Made by a program: the position numbers and the translations under genes. 26,695 bases of DNA, from the NCBI GenBank assembly GCA_040003255.1, contig JBDUCV010000032.1, positions 1 through 26,695 on the forward strand, in the 5' to 3' direction. Each line of letters starts with the position of its first letter. Positions within the stretch are counted from its first letter, which is position 1. The notes beneath the pieces are model-generated. The model searched no databases, had not been told where the DNA came from, and saw only the letters and a program-made list of their open reading frames with translations. Source of the DNA: JBDUCV01 sp040003255. Lineage in GTDB: Bacteria; Actinomycetota; Actinomycetes; Mycobacteriales; Jatrophihabitantaceae. Below are positions 14,287 to 21,751 of this stretch, in pieces.

Positions 14287-15321
14287 ATGCGCATCGGAGT
14301 GCTCACCGGCGGTGGCGACTGCCCTGGGCTCAACGCCGTGATCAGAGCGGTCGTGCGCAAGGGCGTCGGCGTGTACGGCTACGAGTTCGTCGGCTTCCGC
14401 GACGGCTGGAAGGGCCCGCTGGAGAACCTGACGATGCCGCTCGGGGTGCCCGAGGTTCGCGGCATCCTGCCCCGCGGCGGCACCATCCTGGGCTCGTCGC
14501 GTACCAACCCGTTCAAGGTCGACGGCGGCGTCGACCGGATCCGGCAGAACCTGCACGCGCTCGGCGTCGACGCCCTGATCGCCATCGGCGGCGAGGACAC
14601 CCTGGGGGTGGCCACCAAGCTGGACGGGCTGGGCGTCAACGTGGTGGGCGTGCCGAAGACGATCGACAACGATCTGAACGCCACCGATTACACGATCGGC
14701 TTCGACACCGCATTAAGCATCGCGATGGAGGCGATCGACCGACTGCACACCACCGCCGAGTCTCATCACCGCGCACTGATCGTCGAAGTCATGGGCCGGC
14801 ACGCGGGGTGGATCGCGCTGCACGCGGGCCTGGCGGGCGGCGCCAATGTGATCCTGATCCCCGAGTTGCCGTTCTCGGTCGACAAGGTGTGCGCCTACGT
14901 CGAGAGCCGGTTTCAGTCCCGCTACGCACCGATCCTGGTGGTCGCCGAAGGGGCCACGCCCGACGGCGGCGAGAACATGCTCGTCGACAATTCCGCTCGA
15001 GGCGTGGACGCATTCGGGCACGCTCGCCTCGGCGGGATCGGCGAATGGCTCGCGTCGCAGATCGAGGCCAGGACCGGAAAAGAAGCGCGGACCACTGTCC
15101 TGGGCCACATCCAGCGAGGCGGTACGCCCACGGCGTTCGATCGGGTGCTCGCGACCCGGTTCGGATTGCACGCCGTCGACGCAGTCCAGGCGGGCGACTG
15201 GGGAAAAATGGTCGCCCTGCGTGGCACGAGCATCGTCCGCGTCCCGCTGGCCGACGCGACGGCACAGCTCAAGACGGTCACGCCGGAGCTCTACAGCGAG
15301 TCCGAAGTGTTTTTCGGCTGA
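14287..15321 (+). CDS. 6-phosphofructokinase, PPi-type active-site residues
   Basis: The product is 344 residues starting at the ATG with GAAAGGGG (14274-14281) upstream. The nucleotide-binding GGGDCPGLN is at 8-16. The GGEDT motif is at 101-105 and the catalytic PKTIDND is at 123-129 with Asp127. MGRHAGW follows. In ATP-dependent enzymes residues 104 and 124 (E. coli numbering, which coincides here) are Gly and Gly. This protein has Asp104 and Lys124, the pair found in PPi-dependent enzymes such as that of Amycolatopsis methanolica. A PPi-dependent, reversible step between fructose 6-phosphate and fructose 1,6-bisphosphate is therefore predicted. It is 74 bp upstream of the DAHP synthase gene and on the same strand. 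Confidence 0.93.
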   Translation: MRIGVLTGGGDCPGLNAVIRAVVRKGVGVYGYEFVGFRDGWKGPLENLTMPLGVPEVRGILPRGGTILGSSRTNPFKVDGGVDRIRQNLHALGVDALIAIGGEDTLGVATKLDGLGVNVVGVPKTIDNDLNATDYTIGFDTALSIAMEAIDRLHTTAESHHRALIVEVMGRHAGWIALHAGLAGGANVILIPELPFSVDKVCAYVESRFQSRYAPILVVAEGATPDGGENMLVDNSARGVDAFGHARLGGIGEWLASQIEARTGKEARTTVLGHIQRGGTPTAFDRVLATRFGLHAVDAVQAGDWGKMVALRGTSIVRVPLADATAQLKTVTPELYSESEVFFG

Positions 15322-15383
15322 CCGTCGTCCGGCCCCTTTGCCCAGCTGAGCCTCGGGCCCGGCGTGATCGCGCGCAATACGCC

Positions 15384-15389
15384 TAATCT
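15384..15389 (+). promoter_or_regulatory. -10 element, probable leaderless start of the DAHP synthase gene
   Basis: TAATCT fits TANNNT and ends 6 nt before the GTG at 15396. There is no Shine-Dalgarno. No clear -35 is visible 16-19 bp upstream. Confidence 0.5.
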
Positions 15390-15395
15390 GTACCG

Positions 15396-16760
15396 GTGAC
15401 CTTTCCGCTCGCCGCCGACCCGTCGACTCCACCGGAGTTGGGGCTGGACGTGTGGCGTGAGCTCCCAGCCGCGCAGCAACCGCATTGGCCTGACAACGAG
15501 GTGCTGCGCGAGGTCGCACTGACCCTCGCCGGCATGCCGCCACTCGTCGTCGCGAGCGAGGTCGACATCTTGCGCGATCGGCTGGCTGCGGTCGCGCGCG
15601 GTGAGGCGTTCCTGCTGCAAGGTGGCGACTGCGCGGAAACCTTTGCCACCAGTTCGCAGGCTGACATCGCCGGCAAGGTGCGCGTGCTGCTGCAGATGGC
15701 GGTGGTGCTCACCTACGGCGCGTCGATGCCGGTCGTCAAGCTAGGGCGAATCGCCGGGCAGTATGCCAAGCCACGCTCGTCGATGCTCGATGCCTCCGGT
15801 CGGCAGTCGTACCGCGGCGACATGGTCAACGACCTCACCGGTGAGCGCACGCCGGACCCGGGCCGGATCCTGCGCGCGTACTCGACCGCGGCCAGCACAT
15901 TGAACCTGCTGCGGGCATATGCCGCGGGCGGTCTGGCGTCGCTGGACCGGGTGCATGCCTGGAACACCGCCTTCGCCCGTAGCACCGACACCGGCGCCCG
16001 CTACGAGCAGTTGGCCAGCGAGATCGACCGGGCGGTGCGCTTCATGCGGGCATGCGGTGTGCACGACGCGGCGCTGGAACAGGTGGAGCTGTTCGCCTCG
16101 CACGAAGCGCTCATCCTCGAGTACGAGCGCGGGTTGACCCGGGTCGAGGACGGATCCGCGTACGACCTGTCGGGACACTTCGTGTGGGTGGGGGAGCGCA
16201 CCCGGCAAATGGACGGCGCGCACCTGGACTTCGTGTCGCGCATCGCGAACCCGATCGGCGTGAAGCTCGGACCATCAACCACGCCCGAGTCCGCCGCCGA
16301 GCTGGTGGAGCGCCTCGATCCGCACGGCGTGCCAGGACGTCTCACGCTGATCAGTCGGATGAGCAATGCCTTGGTTCGTGACACGCTGCCGCCGATCATC
16401 GAGAAGGTGCAATCCACCGGGCATCTCGTGGTGTGGCATTGCGATCCGATGCACGGCAACACCGAGGAGACCGCGGACGGCGTCAAGACGCGGCACCTGG
16501 ATCGGATCATCGACGAGGTGGACGGTTTCTTCGATGTGCATGCCGATCTCGGCACCCATCCGGGCGGCCTGCACGTCGAGCTGACTGGCGACGATGTCAC
16601 CGAATGCATCGGCGGCACGGCCGATCTCACCGCGGCCGATCTCGGCCGGCGGTATGAGACGGCGTGCGACCCGCGGCTGAACATCGAGCAATCACTCGAG
16701 CTGGCATTCCGGGTCGCCGGGCGACTGGTCGCTGACCGTCGACGCAACGCCCTGCCATGA
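15396..16760 (+). CDS. aroG: Class II 3-deoxy-D-arabino-heptulosonate 7-phosphate (DAHP) synthase
   Basis: The product is 454 residues, close to the 462 of M. tuberculosis AroG. Recognisable class II segments are FLLQGGDCAETF, GRIAGQYAKPRSS, FVWVGERTRQMDGAH, GVKLGP, the WHCDPMHGNT metal/substrate stretch, HPGGLHVELTGDDVTECIGG and the C-terminal RLNIEQSLELAF. It condenses phosphoenolpyruvate with erythrose 4-phosphate, the first step to chorismate. The N-terminal ~15 residues are shorter and less conserved than in the mycobacterial enzyme, so I would not assume the same allosteric interface. The GTG start follows a -10 element by 6 nt and has no Shine-Dalgarno. Its stop overlaps the threonine aldolase ATG (ATGA), so that gene is translationally coupled. 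Confidence 0.95.
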   Translation: MTFPLAADPSTPPELGLDVWRELPAAQQPHWPDNEVLREVALTLAGMPPLVVASEVDILRDRLAAVARGEAFLLQGGDCAETFATSSQADIAGKVRVLLQMAVVLTYGASMPVVKLGRIAGQYAKPRSSMLDASGRQSYRGDMVNDLTGERTPDPGRILRAYSTAASTLNLLRAYAAGGLASLDRVHAWNTAFARSTDTGARYEQLASEIDRAVRFMRACGVHDAALEQVELFASHEALILEYERGLTRVEDGSAYDLSGHFVWVGERTRQMDGAHLDFVSRIANPIGVKLGPSTTPESAAELVERLDPHGVPGRLTLISRMSNALVRDTLPPIIEKVQSTGHLVVWHCDPMHGNTEETADGVKTRHLDRIIDEVDGFFDVHADLGTHPGGLHVELTGDDVTECIGGTADLTAADLGRRYETACDPRLNIEQSLELAFRVAGRLVADRRRNALP

Positions 16761-17761
16761 TCGTCGACCTCCGTTCGGACACCGTCACCCGTCCCACCCC
16801 GGCAATGCGTCAGGCCATGGCCGACGCCGACGTGGGCGACGATGTCTATGGCGAGGACCCGACGGTCAACGCGCTCGAGGCCGAGGTCGCCGACCTGCTC
16901 GGGTTCGAGGCCGCGCTCTACGTGCCGTCCGGCTCGCTCGGCAATCAGCTCGGCATCCGGCTGCTCGTCGCGCCGGGCTACGAGCTGGTCTGCGACTCGT
17001 TGGCGCATCTCGCACGCGCCGAGCTAGGCGCGGCTGCCGTGTTCTCGGGGATCACCTTCCGCACCTGGCGGGCGCGTCGAGGCCTGCTCGATGCAAGCGC
17101 AATCGCCGAGCTCATCGCGCCGGCGGCGGGCCCCCACCTGGTGTCCACCGCCGCAATCGCCGTCGAGAACACTCACAACTTCGGCGGTGGGACGGTGCAG
17201 CCGGTTGGGTCCGTCCGTGCCGTCGTGGAGCTGGCGCGCAAACACGCGCTCGCCCTGCATTTGGACGGCGCCCGGCTGTGGAACGCCCATGCGGCGACTG
17301 GTCTGCCGCTTCCCGAGCTGACCGCCGGCTTCGACACGGTGTCGGTGTGCCTGTCGAAGGGACTCGGCGCCCCGGTCGGATCGTTGCTCGCGTCGTCCGC
17401 CGATCGGATCGCCGAGGCCCGGGTATGGCGGAAACGCTATGGCGGTGGGATGCGGCAGGTCGGCATCCTCGCGGCGGCCGGCCGCTACGCGCTCGCCCAC
17501 CACCTCGAGCGGTTGGCTGACGACCACGTCCGGGCCCGCCGGCTGGCGTCCGAGCTGGGTGCCGATCCCGCGCAAGTCGACTCCAACATCGTCATCCTCG
17601 ACGTGTCCGGCGCCGCCGACGTTGCCGCCAAAGCGAGGGCCGACGGTGTGCGGGTGTCGGCACTCGGTCCGCGGTTTCTGCGCATGGTCACCCACCTCGA
17701 CGTCGACGACGACGGCATCGAGCGCGCGGTGTCGGTGCTGCGACCGCTGATCGAGGGTTAA
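16757..17761 (+). CDS. Low-specificity L-threonine aldolase-like PLP enzyme
   Basis: The product is 334 residues, a fold-type I PLP enzyme. It begins VDLRSDTVTRPT, typical of the family, and has GDDVYGEDPTVNALE. The histidine stacking on PLP is in LAHLARAELGA. The Asp in LHLDGARLWNA pairs with the pyridine nitrogen. The Schiff-base lysine is in VCLSKGLGAPVGS. The reaction is cleavage of threonine or allo-threonine to glycine and acetaldehyde. The start codon overlaps the stop of the DAHP synthase gene. It converges with the kinase gene; the 36-bp gap after its stop shows no good hairpin. Confidence 0.92.
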   Translation: MIVDLRSDTVTRPTPAMRQAMADADVGDDVYGEDPTVNALEAEVADLLGFEAALYVPSGSLGNQLGIRLLVAPGYELVCDSLAHLARAELGAAAVFSGITFRTWRARRGLLDASAIAELIAPAAGPHLVSTAAIAVENTHNFGGGTVQPVGSVRAVVELARKHALALHLDGARLWNAHAATGLPLPELTAGFDTVSVCLSKGLGAPVGSLLASSADRIAEARVWRKRYGGGMRQVGILAAAGRYALAHHLERLADDHVRARRLASELGADPAQVDSNIVILDVSGAADVAAKARADGVRVSALGPRFLRMVTHLDVDDDGIERAVSVLRPLIEG

Positions 17762-17797
17762 CAGCCGTCCGCCGAGGGTTCTGCGGGGATCACCGGG

Positions 17798-19759
17798 TCA
17801 GACGATGTAGATCGTGACGCGGGAGCCCACTGGGACCTGGCTGCCAGCCGGCGGGTCACTGCCCACGAAGCGGTCGAACGGTGCGCCGAACTCGCGGCTG
17901 ATCTTGACCTTCAGACCCAGCGCCTCGAGTTGCGCCTGCGCGTCCTCGGCCGACGTCGAGGTCGAGATCGTGGGGATGGTGACGAGCGGGGAACCCTTCG
18001 ACACGACGAGCGTCACCGTGCTGAACTTGGCGGCCGAGCTGTTGGCGGAGGGATCTTGGCTGACGACAGTGCCCGCGGGAGCGTCCAGGCTGAACTCCTG
18101 CCTGATTGTCACGGCGAACTTCGCGTCGGACAGGATCTTGGCCGCAACGTCCTGCTTCTTGCCGGTGACGTCTGGGACGGTGACGATCGGCGGTCCGGAC
18201 GATACGACGATGGTCACCACCTGGCCCCGCTTGACCTGGCTGCCCTTCTGCGGATCGGTGCCGACGACCTTGCCCTTGGGTATTGCATCGTCCGCAGCGG
18301 TGGTGACCACGAGCTGAACCGGGATCCGTGCCAGCGCCGCGCGGGCGGCGGCCTCTGATGTGCTGCGGACGTCGGGGACCGTGAACCGCTCCTTGCCCAA
18401 GGAGACCACCAGGGTCACCTTCGTGTCCGGCAGAGCACGCGCGCCGCCGCCCGGCTGGGTCCGGATCGCAGCGTCCTTCTGCACCGTCTCGCTGTACTCG
18501 GACTGTACGGTCACGTTGCTCAGGCCGGCTTTGCGCAGGGCGCTCAGCGCGGTTGTGCGGGGCTCGCCAGCCACGTCCGGCACGTGCGAGTAACGCCCGG
18601 ACGCGAACCACCATCCCGCGTACACCGAGGCGGCACCGACCAGAAGGAAGACGACGAGCATGATCAGCGCCCGACGGCGCCGCCGGGCGCGCAGCGGGTT
18701 CACTGGCGCGCGGCCGGGAGGTGGCCCAGAAATGGCAGACGGCAGGTCGGCGGCGAAGGGCGCCGCAACCGTGTCGTGTGTGCGTGAACTGGCACCGATC
18801 CGATCGGTCGTGACCGCCGTCCGCGAGAACGGGTCGGGCCGACCGTAGCCAGCAGCCACTGGAGAAGTGCCGTTCGGGCGGGTGCGCGGCGGCACCGCGA
18901 CCACCGGCAGGCCGAGCGCCATCCGGACGTCATGCAGTTCGGCTAGCAACTCCGCGGCGTCGGCGGGACGCTCGGCCGGGTCGCTGTCAGTCGCCCGGAC
19001 GATCAGGTCATCGATCGGTTCCGGGATGCCGCGCACCCGCGACGACGGTGCTGGCACCCGACTGTGGACGTGCTGGTAGGCGACCGCCATCGCTGATCCG
19101 CCGACGAACGGCGCCTCGCCCGTCAGCAGCTCGAACAGCAACACACCGGCCGAATAGACGTCAGAGCGTTGATCGGTGTCGCCCCGGCTGATCTGCTCGG
19201 GGGAGCAGTAGGCGACAGTGCCCATCATCAGCCCGGTGCGCGTCGACGAGACGTCGGCCTCGACGGCACGAGCCAGGCCGAAGTCGGCGACCTTCACCAC
19301 CCCCTCGTCGGATAGCAAAATGTTCTCCGGCTTGATGTCGCGGTGCACCAAGCCGGCCCGGTGTGCGGCGGCGAGTGCGCCTAGCACCGGTTCCATGATC
19401 GACACGGCCTCGGCCGGACTGAGCCGGCCCCGCTCGCGCAGCAGGTCGCGCAGCGTCCGCCCGCTGACCAGCTCCATCACGAGGAAAACGTGGTCTGCGT
19501 CGGAGCCCTGGTCATACACCGAGACGGCGTTCATGTGCCCGAGGCGTGCGGCGGCGCGGGCTTCGCGGGTGAACCGGTCGGCGAATGCCGGGTCGGCCGA
19601 CAGGGCGCCGGACATCACCTTGATCGCGACGAAGCGGTCGAGTCGCTCGTCGACGGCGCGGTAGACCGTCGACATCCCACCACGAGCGATGCGGTTCTGG
19701 ATCCGGTAACGGCCCTCGAGGACGCGGCCGACCAGCGGATCCGCGGTGGCCGTCTGCAC
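17798..19759 (-). CDS. pknL: PASTA-domain membrane Ser/Thr protein kinase (PknL/PkaF-type)
   Basis: The product is 653 residues from the GTG at 19759. Kinase domain: glycine loop IARGGMSTVYRA at 24-35, Lys47 in VAIKVM, HRDIKPEN near 140, DFG near 160 and GTVAYCSPEQ near 180. A Pro/Arg-rich linker leads to one transmembrane segment at ~364-383. Four PASTA repeats follow at ~390-653, opening HVPDV, FTVPDV, VTVPDV and VTIPTI. PASTA repeats bind peptidoglycan fragments outside the cell. The nearer start gives VQTATADPLVGRVLEGRY, the usual family N-terminus, and sits 7 nt after a TAGAAT -10; the GTG at 19804 adds 15 unconserved residues. M. tuberculosis PknL has no PASTA repeats, so this resembles the Streptomyces form. 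A Rv2175c-like gene, encoding the known PknL substrate, is nearby. Confidence 0.94.
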   Translation of the reverse strand: MQTATADPLVGRVLEGRYRIQNRIARGGMSTVYRAVDERLDRFVAIKVMSGALSADPAFADRFTREARAAARLGHMNAVSVYDQGSDADHVFLVMELVSGRTLRDLLRERGRLSPAEAVSIMEPVLGALAAAHRAGLVHRDIKPENILLSDEGVVKVADFGLARAVEADVSSTRTGLMMGTVAYCSPEQISRGDTDQRSDVYSAGVLLFELLTGEAPFVGGSAMAVAYQHVHSRVPAPSSRVRGIPEPIDDLIVRATDSDPAERPADAAELLAELHDVRMALGLPVVAVPPRTRPNGTSPVAAGYGRPDPFSRTAVTTDRIGASSRTHDTVAAPFAADLPSAISGPPPGRAPVNPLRARRRRRALIMLVVFLLVGAASVYAGWWFASGRYSHVPDVAGEPRTTALSALRKAGLSNVTVQSEYSETVQKDAAIRTQPGGGARALPDTKVTLVVSLGKERFTVPDVRSTSEAAARAALARIPVQLVVTTAADDAIPKGKVVGTDPQKGSQVKRGQVVTIVVSSGPPIVTVPDVTGKKQDVAAKILSDAKFAVTIRQEFSLDAPAGTVVSQDPSANSSAAKFSTVTLVVSKGSPLVTIPTISTSTSAEDAQAQLEALGLKVKISREFGAPFDRFVGSDPPAGSQVPVGSRVTIYIV

Positions 19760-19766
19760 GGCGGTG

Positions 19767-19772
19767 ATTCTA
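19767..19772 (-). promoter_or_regulatory. -10 element, probable leaderless start of pknL
   Basis: TAGAAT (minus strand) matches the bacterial TATAAT at five of six positions and ends 7 nt before the GTG at 19759. A TGA-containing -35-like ATGATC lies 16 bp upstream. This supports the shorter kinase start. Confidence 0.55.
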
Positions 19773-19817
19773 GATGCGTCCGGCCCCTGATCATGCGGCG
19801 ACACTCGACCTCACCCG

Positions 19818-19823
19818 TACCCT
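19818..19823 (+). promoter_or_regulatory. -10 element upstream of the spermidine-synthase-like gene
   Basis: TACCCT fits TANNNT and ends 8 nt before the GTG at 19832. It lies in the 72-bp gap divergent from pknL. The spacing is slightly longer than for the other leaderless candidates, and no -35 is visible. Confidence 0.35.
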
Positions 19824-19831
19824 CAGCCCTC

Positions 19832-20683
19832 GTGGCGGGCAGCGAAGGCGCGGATGACGATGGGCCGGGCACCGGTTTCGGACGTGCCGAACTGCTCGCG
19901 GATGCGGACCGTCCCGGCGGCTGGCTGCTGATGATCGATCGGGTGCGCCAGTCCTATGTCGACCTCGACGATCCCACCTATCTGGATTTCGAGTACACCC
20001 GCACGCTGGCCGACATCCTGGACGCCCTGCCCCCAGGGCCGCTCGCAGTGACGCACATCGGCGGCGGCGCGCTCACCCTGGCCCGCTACATCACGGCGAC
20101 CCGTCCCGGCTCGTCGCACATCGTGCTGGAGCCGGACGCCGCGGTGACGGCGCTGGTGCGGGCCCGTCTGCCGTTACCGCGAGGCGCCCGGCTACGGGTC
20201 CGCGCCGTCGACGGCCGGGCTGGTGTTGCCGCGCTGCGCGATGCCAGCGCCGATGTTGTCGTGCTCGACGCGTTCCACGGCAGCCGGGTTCCGGCCGAAC
20301 TCGGCACCGCCGAGTTCGTCGCGGAGGTCGCCCGAGTCCTGCGCCCGGACGGCGTCTTCTTGGCCAACATCGCCGACGGGCCACCACTTCGCTATGCCCG
20401 TCGGCTGGCGGCCACGGTGCGCGCCGACCTGCCACACGTGCTGCTCGTCGCTGACCCCGGCGTGCTGCGTGGTCGGCGGTTCGGCAACATCGAACTGGCG
20501 GCCTCGCGCAGGCCAATGCCAACCGTCGACGTGGCGCGGGCGGCGGCCGCCGCGATGTTCCCGCTGCGCGTGCTGTCCGGCCGCGAACTCCAGGTCCTGA
20601 CACGCGCAGCAAAGCCGTTTACCGACAAGGATGCGATGCGCTCGCCGGAACCGCCCGGTGAGTCGTGGCGGGTGGCCAAGTGA
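19832..20683 (+). CDS. Spermidine-synthase-like / class I SAM-fold protein
   Basis: The product is 283 residues from the GTG at 19832; an ATG at 19793 would add 13 residues and overlap the proposed kinase promoter. A variable N-terminus is followed by SYVDLDDPTYLDFEYTR, the strand-rich entry of spermidine-synthase-like proteins. The cofactor loop is THIGGGALTLARY. Then come VLEPDA, the catalytic-region VVLDAFHGSRVPAEL, and a predicted second subdomain. SAM-fold spermidine-synthase relatives without a defined polyamine role are common in actinobacteria, and I see no speD-like gene here, so spermidine synthesis is not established. It is divergent from pknL and 65 bp upstream of the DNA-binding protein gene. 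Confidence 0.82.
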   Translation: MAGSEGADDDGPGTGFGRAELLADADRPGGWLLMIDRVRQSYVDLDDPTYLDFEYTRTLADILDALPPGPLAVTHIGGGALTLARYITATRPGSSHIVLEPDAAVTALVRARLPLPRGARLRVRAVDGRAGVAALRDASADVVVLDAFHGSRVPAELGTAEFVAEVARVLRPDGVFLANIADGPPLRYARRLAATVRADLPHVLLVADPGVLRGRRFGNIELAASRRPMPTVDVARAAAAAMFPLRVLSGRELQVLTRAAKPFTDKDAMRSPEPPGESWRVAK

Positions 20684-20736
20684 CCAAACCTCGCGCGACC
20701 TCGACGATCCGATCAAGGGCCCCGAATGTGGCATGG

Positions 20737-20742
20737 CAGGCT
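20737..20742 (+). promoter_or_regulatory. Relaxed -10 element before the Rv2175c-like gene
   Basis: CAGGCT ends 6 nt before the ATG at 20749. It has the same placement as the leaderless TANNNT set but C at the first position. No Shine-Dalgarno is evident. Confidence 0.3.
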
Positions 20743-20748
20743 GATCAC

Positions 20749-21111
20749 ATGTCCGACCCGTCCGCCGGAACCAGTTCCGCAACGTCGTCGACGCTTAGCC
20801 TGCCGCAGGTGGCGGAGGCGCTCGCCGTCCCGATCACCCGCATCCACCAGTACCTGCGGGATGGCGCACTCGTCGCGATTCGAGACCCTGAAAATAAGCG
20901 TGCCGTGCCGTCCGCGTACCTGCGCGACGGCTTGATCGTGAAGGGCTTGTCGGGGGTGATCCGGCTGCTGCGCGACGCGCGGTACAGCGATGAGGAGATC
21001 GTCGATTGGTTGGCGCGTGTTGATCCGTCGCTGCCGGGCACGCCGATCGACGCGCTGCGGCAGAATCGTGGCACCGAGGTCAAGCGCCGCGCCCAATCCG
21101 CCGGCTTCTAG
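20749..21111 (+). CDS. Winged-helix DNA-binding protein, Rv2175c-like (PknL substrate family)
   Basis: The product is 120 residues. A Ser/Thr-rich N-terminus (residues 2-15) precedes a helix-turn-helix, LSLPQVAEALAVPITRIHQYLRDG, with a wing at VAIRDPENKRAVPSAYL. The C-terminal half (GVIRLLRDARYSDEEIVDWL, then PIDALRQNRGTEVKRRAQ) is the conserved extension of the family. In M. tuberculosis PknL phosphorylates Rv2175c on an N-terminal threonine and weakens DNA binding. The Thr-rich tail here (T8, T15) could play the same role. The stop codon shares a base with the GTG of crtYc (TAGTG), so this gene heads the crtYc-crtYd unit. A longer in-frame start at 20665 would overlap the spermidine-synthase-like gene and is rejected. 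Confidence 0.88.
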   Translation: MSDPSAGTSSATSSTLSLPQVAEALAVPITRIHQYLRDGALVAIRDPENKRAVPSAYLRDGLIVKGLSGVIRLLRDARYSDEEIVDWLARVDPSLPGTPIDALRQNRGTEVKRRAQSAGF

Positions 21112-21443
21112 TGCGCCATTTCGTCTACCTGGCGCTGCTCGTCGGTTGCCTGCTCGGGACCGCGCCGCTCGAGAGTCTGCTTGGCACGCGGGTGTACGCG
21201 AGGTGGCGCCGGCTGCTGCTCGCTCTGCTGCCCACCGCGCTCATCTTCGTCGCGTGGGACCTGTACGCGATTCACCGAGGTCAATGGACCTACGACCGGC
21301 GCTACCTGACGGGCGTCTTCTTGCCCGGCCGATTGCCGATCGAGGAGCTGCTGTTCTTCCTGGTCATCCCGACCTGTGCGGTGCTGACTCTCGAGGCCGT
21401 TCGCCGCCGCAGACCGCACTGGCAGATCGGCGACGAACCGTGA
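21111..21443 (+). CDS. crtYc: Lycopene cyclase subunit, CrtYc-type
   Basis: The product is 110 residues with three hydrophobic segments at about 4-24, 33-53 and 76-95. The cyclase-domain hallmark is GRLPIEELLFFLVIPTCAVLTLEA, with the P-x-E-E at 76-79. WTYDRRYLTGV in the loop before it is also typical. Actinobacterial lycopene cyclases of this kind are heterodimers of CrtYc and CrtYd and act in the membrane on the psi ends of lycopene. The GTG start shares its G with the stop of the upstream gene. Its own stop overlaps the crtYd GTG (GTGA). I cannot tell beta- from epsilon-ring formation by sequence alone. Confidence 0.9.
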   Translation: MRHFVYLALLVGCLLGTAPLESLLGTRVYARWRRLLLALLPTALIFVAWDLYAIHRGQWTYDRRYLTGVFLPGRLPIEELLFFLVIPTCAVLTLEAVRRRRPHWQIGDEP

Positions 21444-21751
21444 GCTACACCGTTCTCGCGATGCTGGGCGTGCTGGCCGCAGCCGCGGTCGATCAGCTTG
21501 TGTTGCGGACGAATCTGTTGCGGCGCAAGGCGTTCTGGACGGCATACGCGATCATCCTGGTCTTCCAGCTCATCGTGAACGGAGTGCTGACCGTAGTTCC
21601 GATCGTGCGCTACGACTCGGACGCCATCAGCGGTCCACGGATCGCCTACGCCCCAGTCGAGGACGTGTTATTCGGTTTCGCCCTGGTCGTGCTGACGCTC
21701 TCAAACTGGGTGTGGCTGGGGCGTCGACCGAATGACGTCGGCGGGCCCTGA
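21440..21751 (+). CDS. crtYd: Lycopene cyclase subunit, CrtYd-type
   Basis: The product is 103 residues, a membrane protein with three hydrophobic stretches. The hallmark is APVEDVLFGFALVVLTLSNW, with P-x-E-D at 72-75. SGPRIAYAPVED is the conserved lead-in. It forms the second half of the heterodimeric cyclase with CrtYc, and translation is coupled by a 4-base overlap. The last 125 bases are also read on the other strand as the tail of crtB. No terminator hairpin follows the stop, and the following bases are crtB coding sequence. Confidence 0.9.
   Translation: MSYTVLAMLGVLAAAAVDQLVLRTNLLRRKAFWTAYAIILVFQLIVNGVLTVVPIVRYDSDAISGPRIAYAPVEDVLFGFALVVLTLSNWVWLGRRPNDVGGP

Noticed and set aside
17762..17797. 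Terminator between threonine aldolase and pknL
   Set aside because: Only a 4-bp stem (CCGC with GCGG) can form; too weak to report.
19760..19804. Kinase start at the GTG at 19804
   Set aside because: It adds 15 residues not seen in the family and would place the TAGAAT -10 inside the coding region. The GTG at 19759 fits both the promoter and the usual N-terminus.
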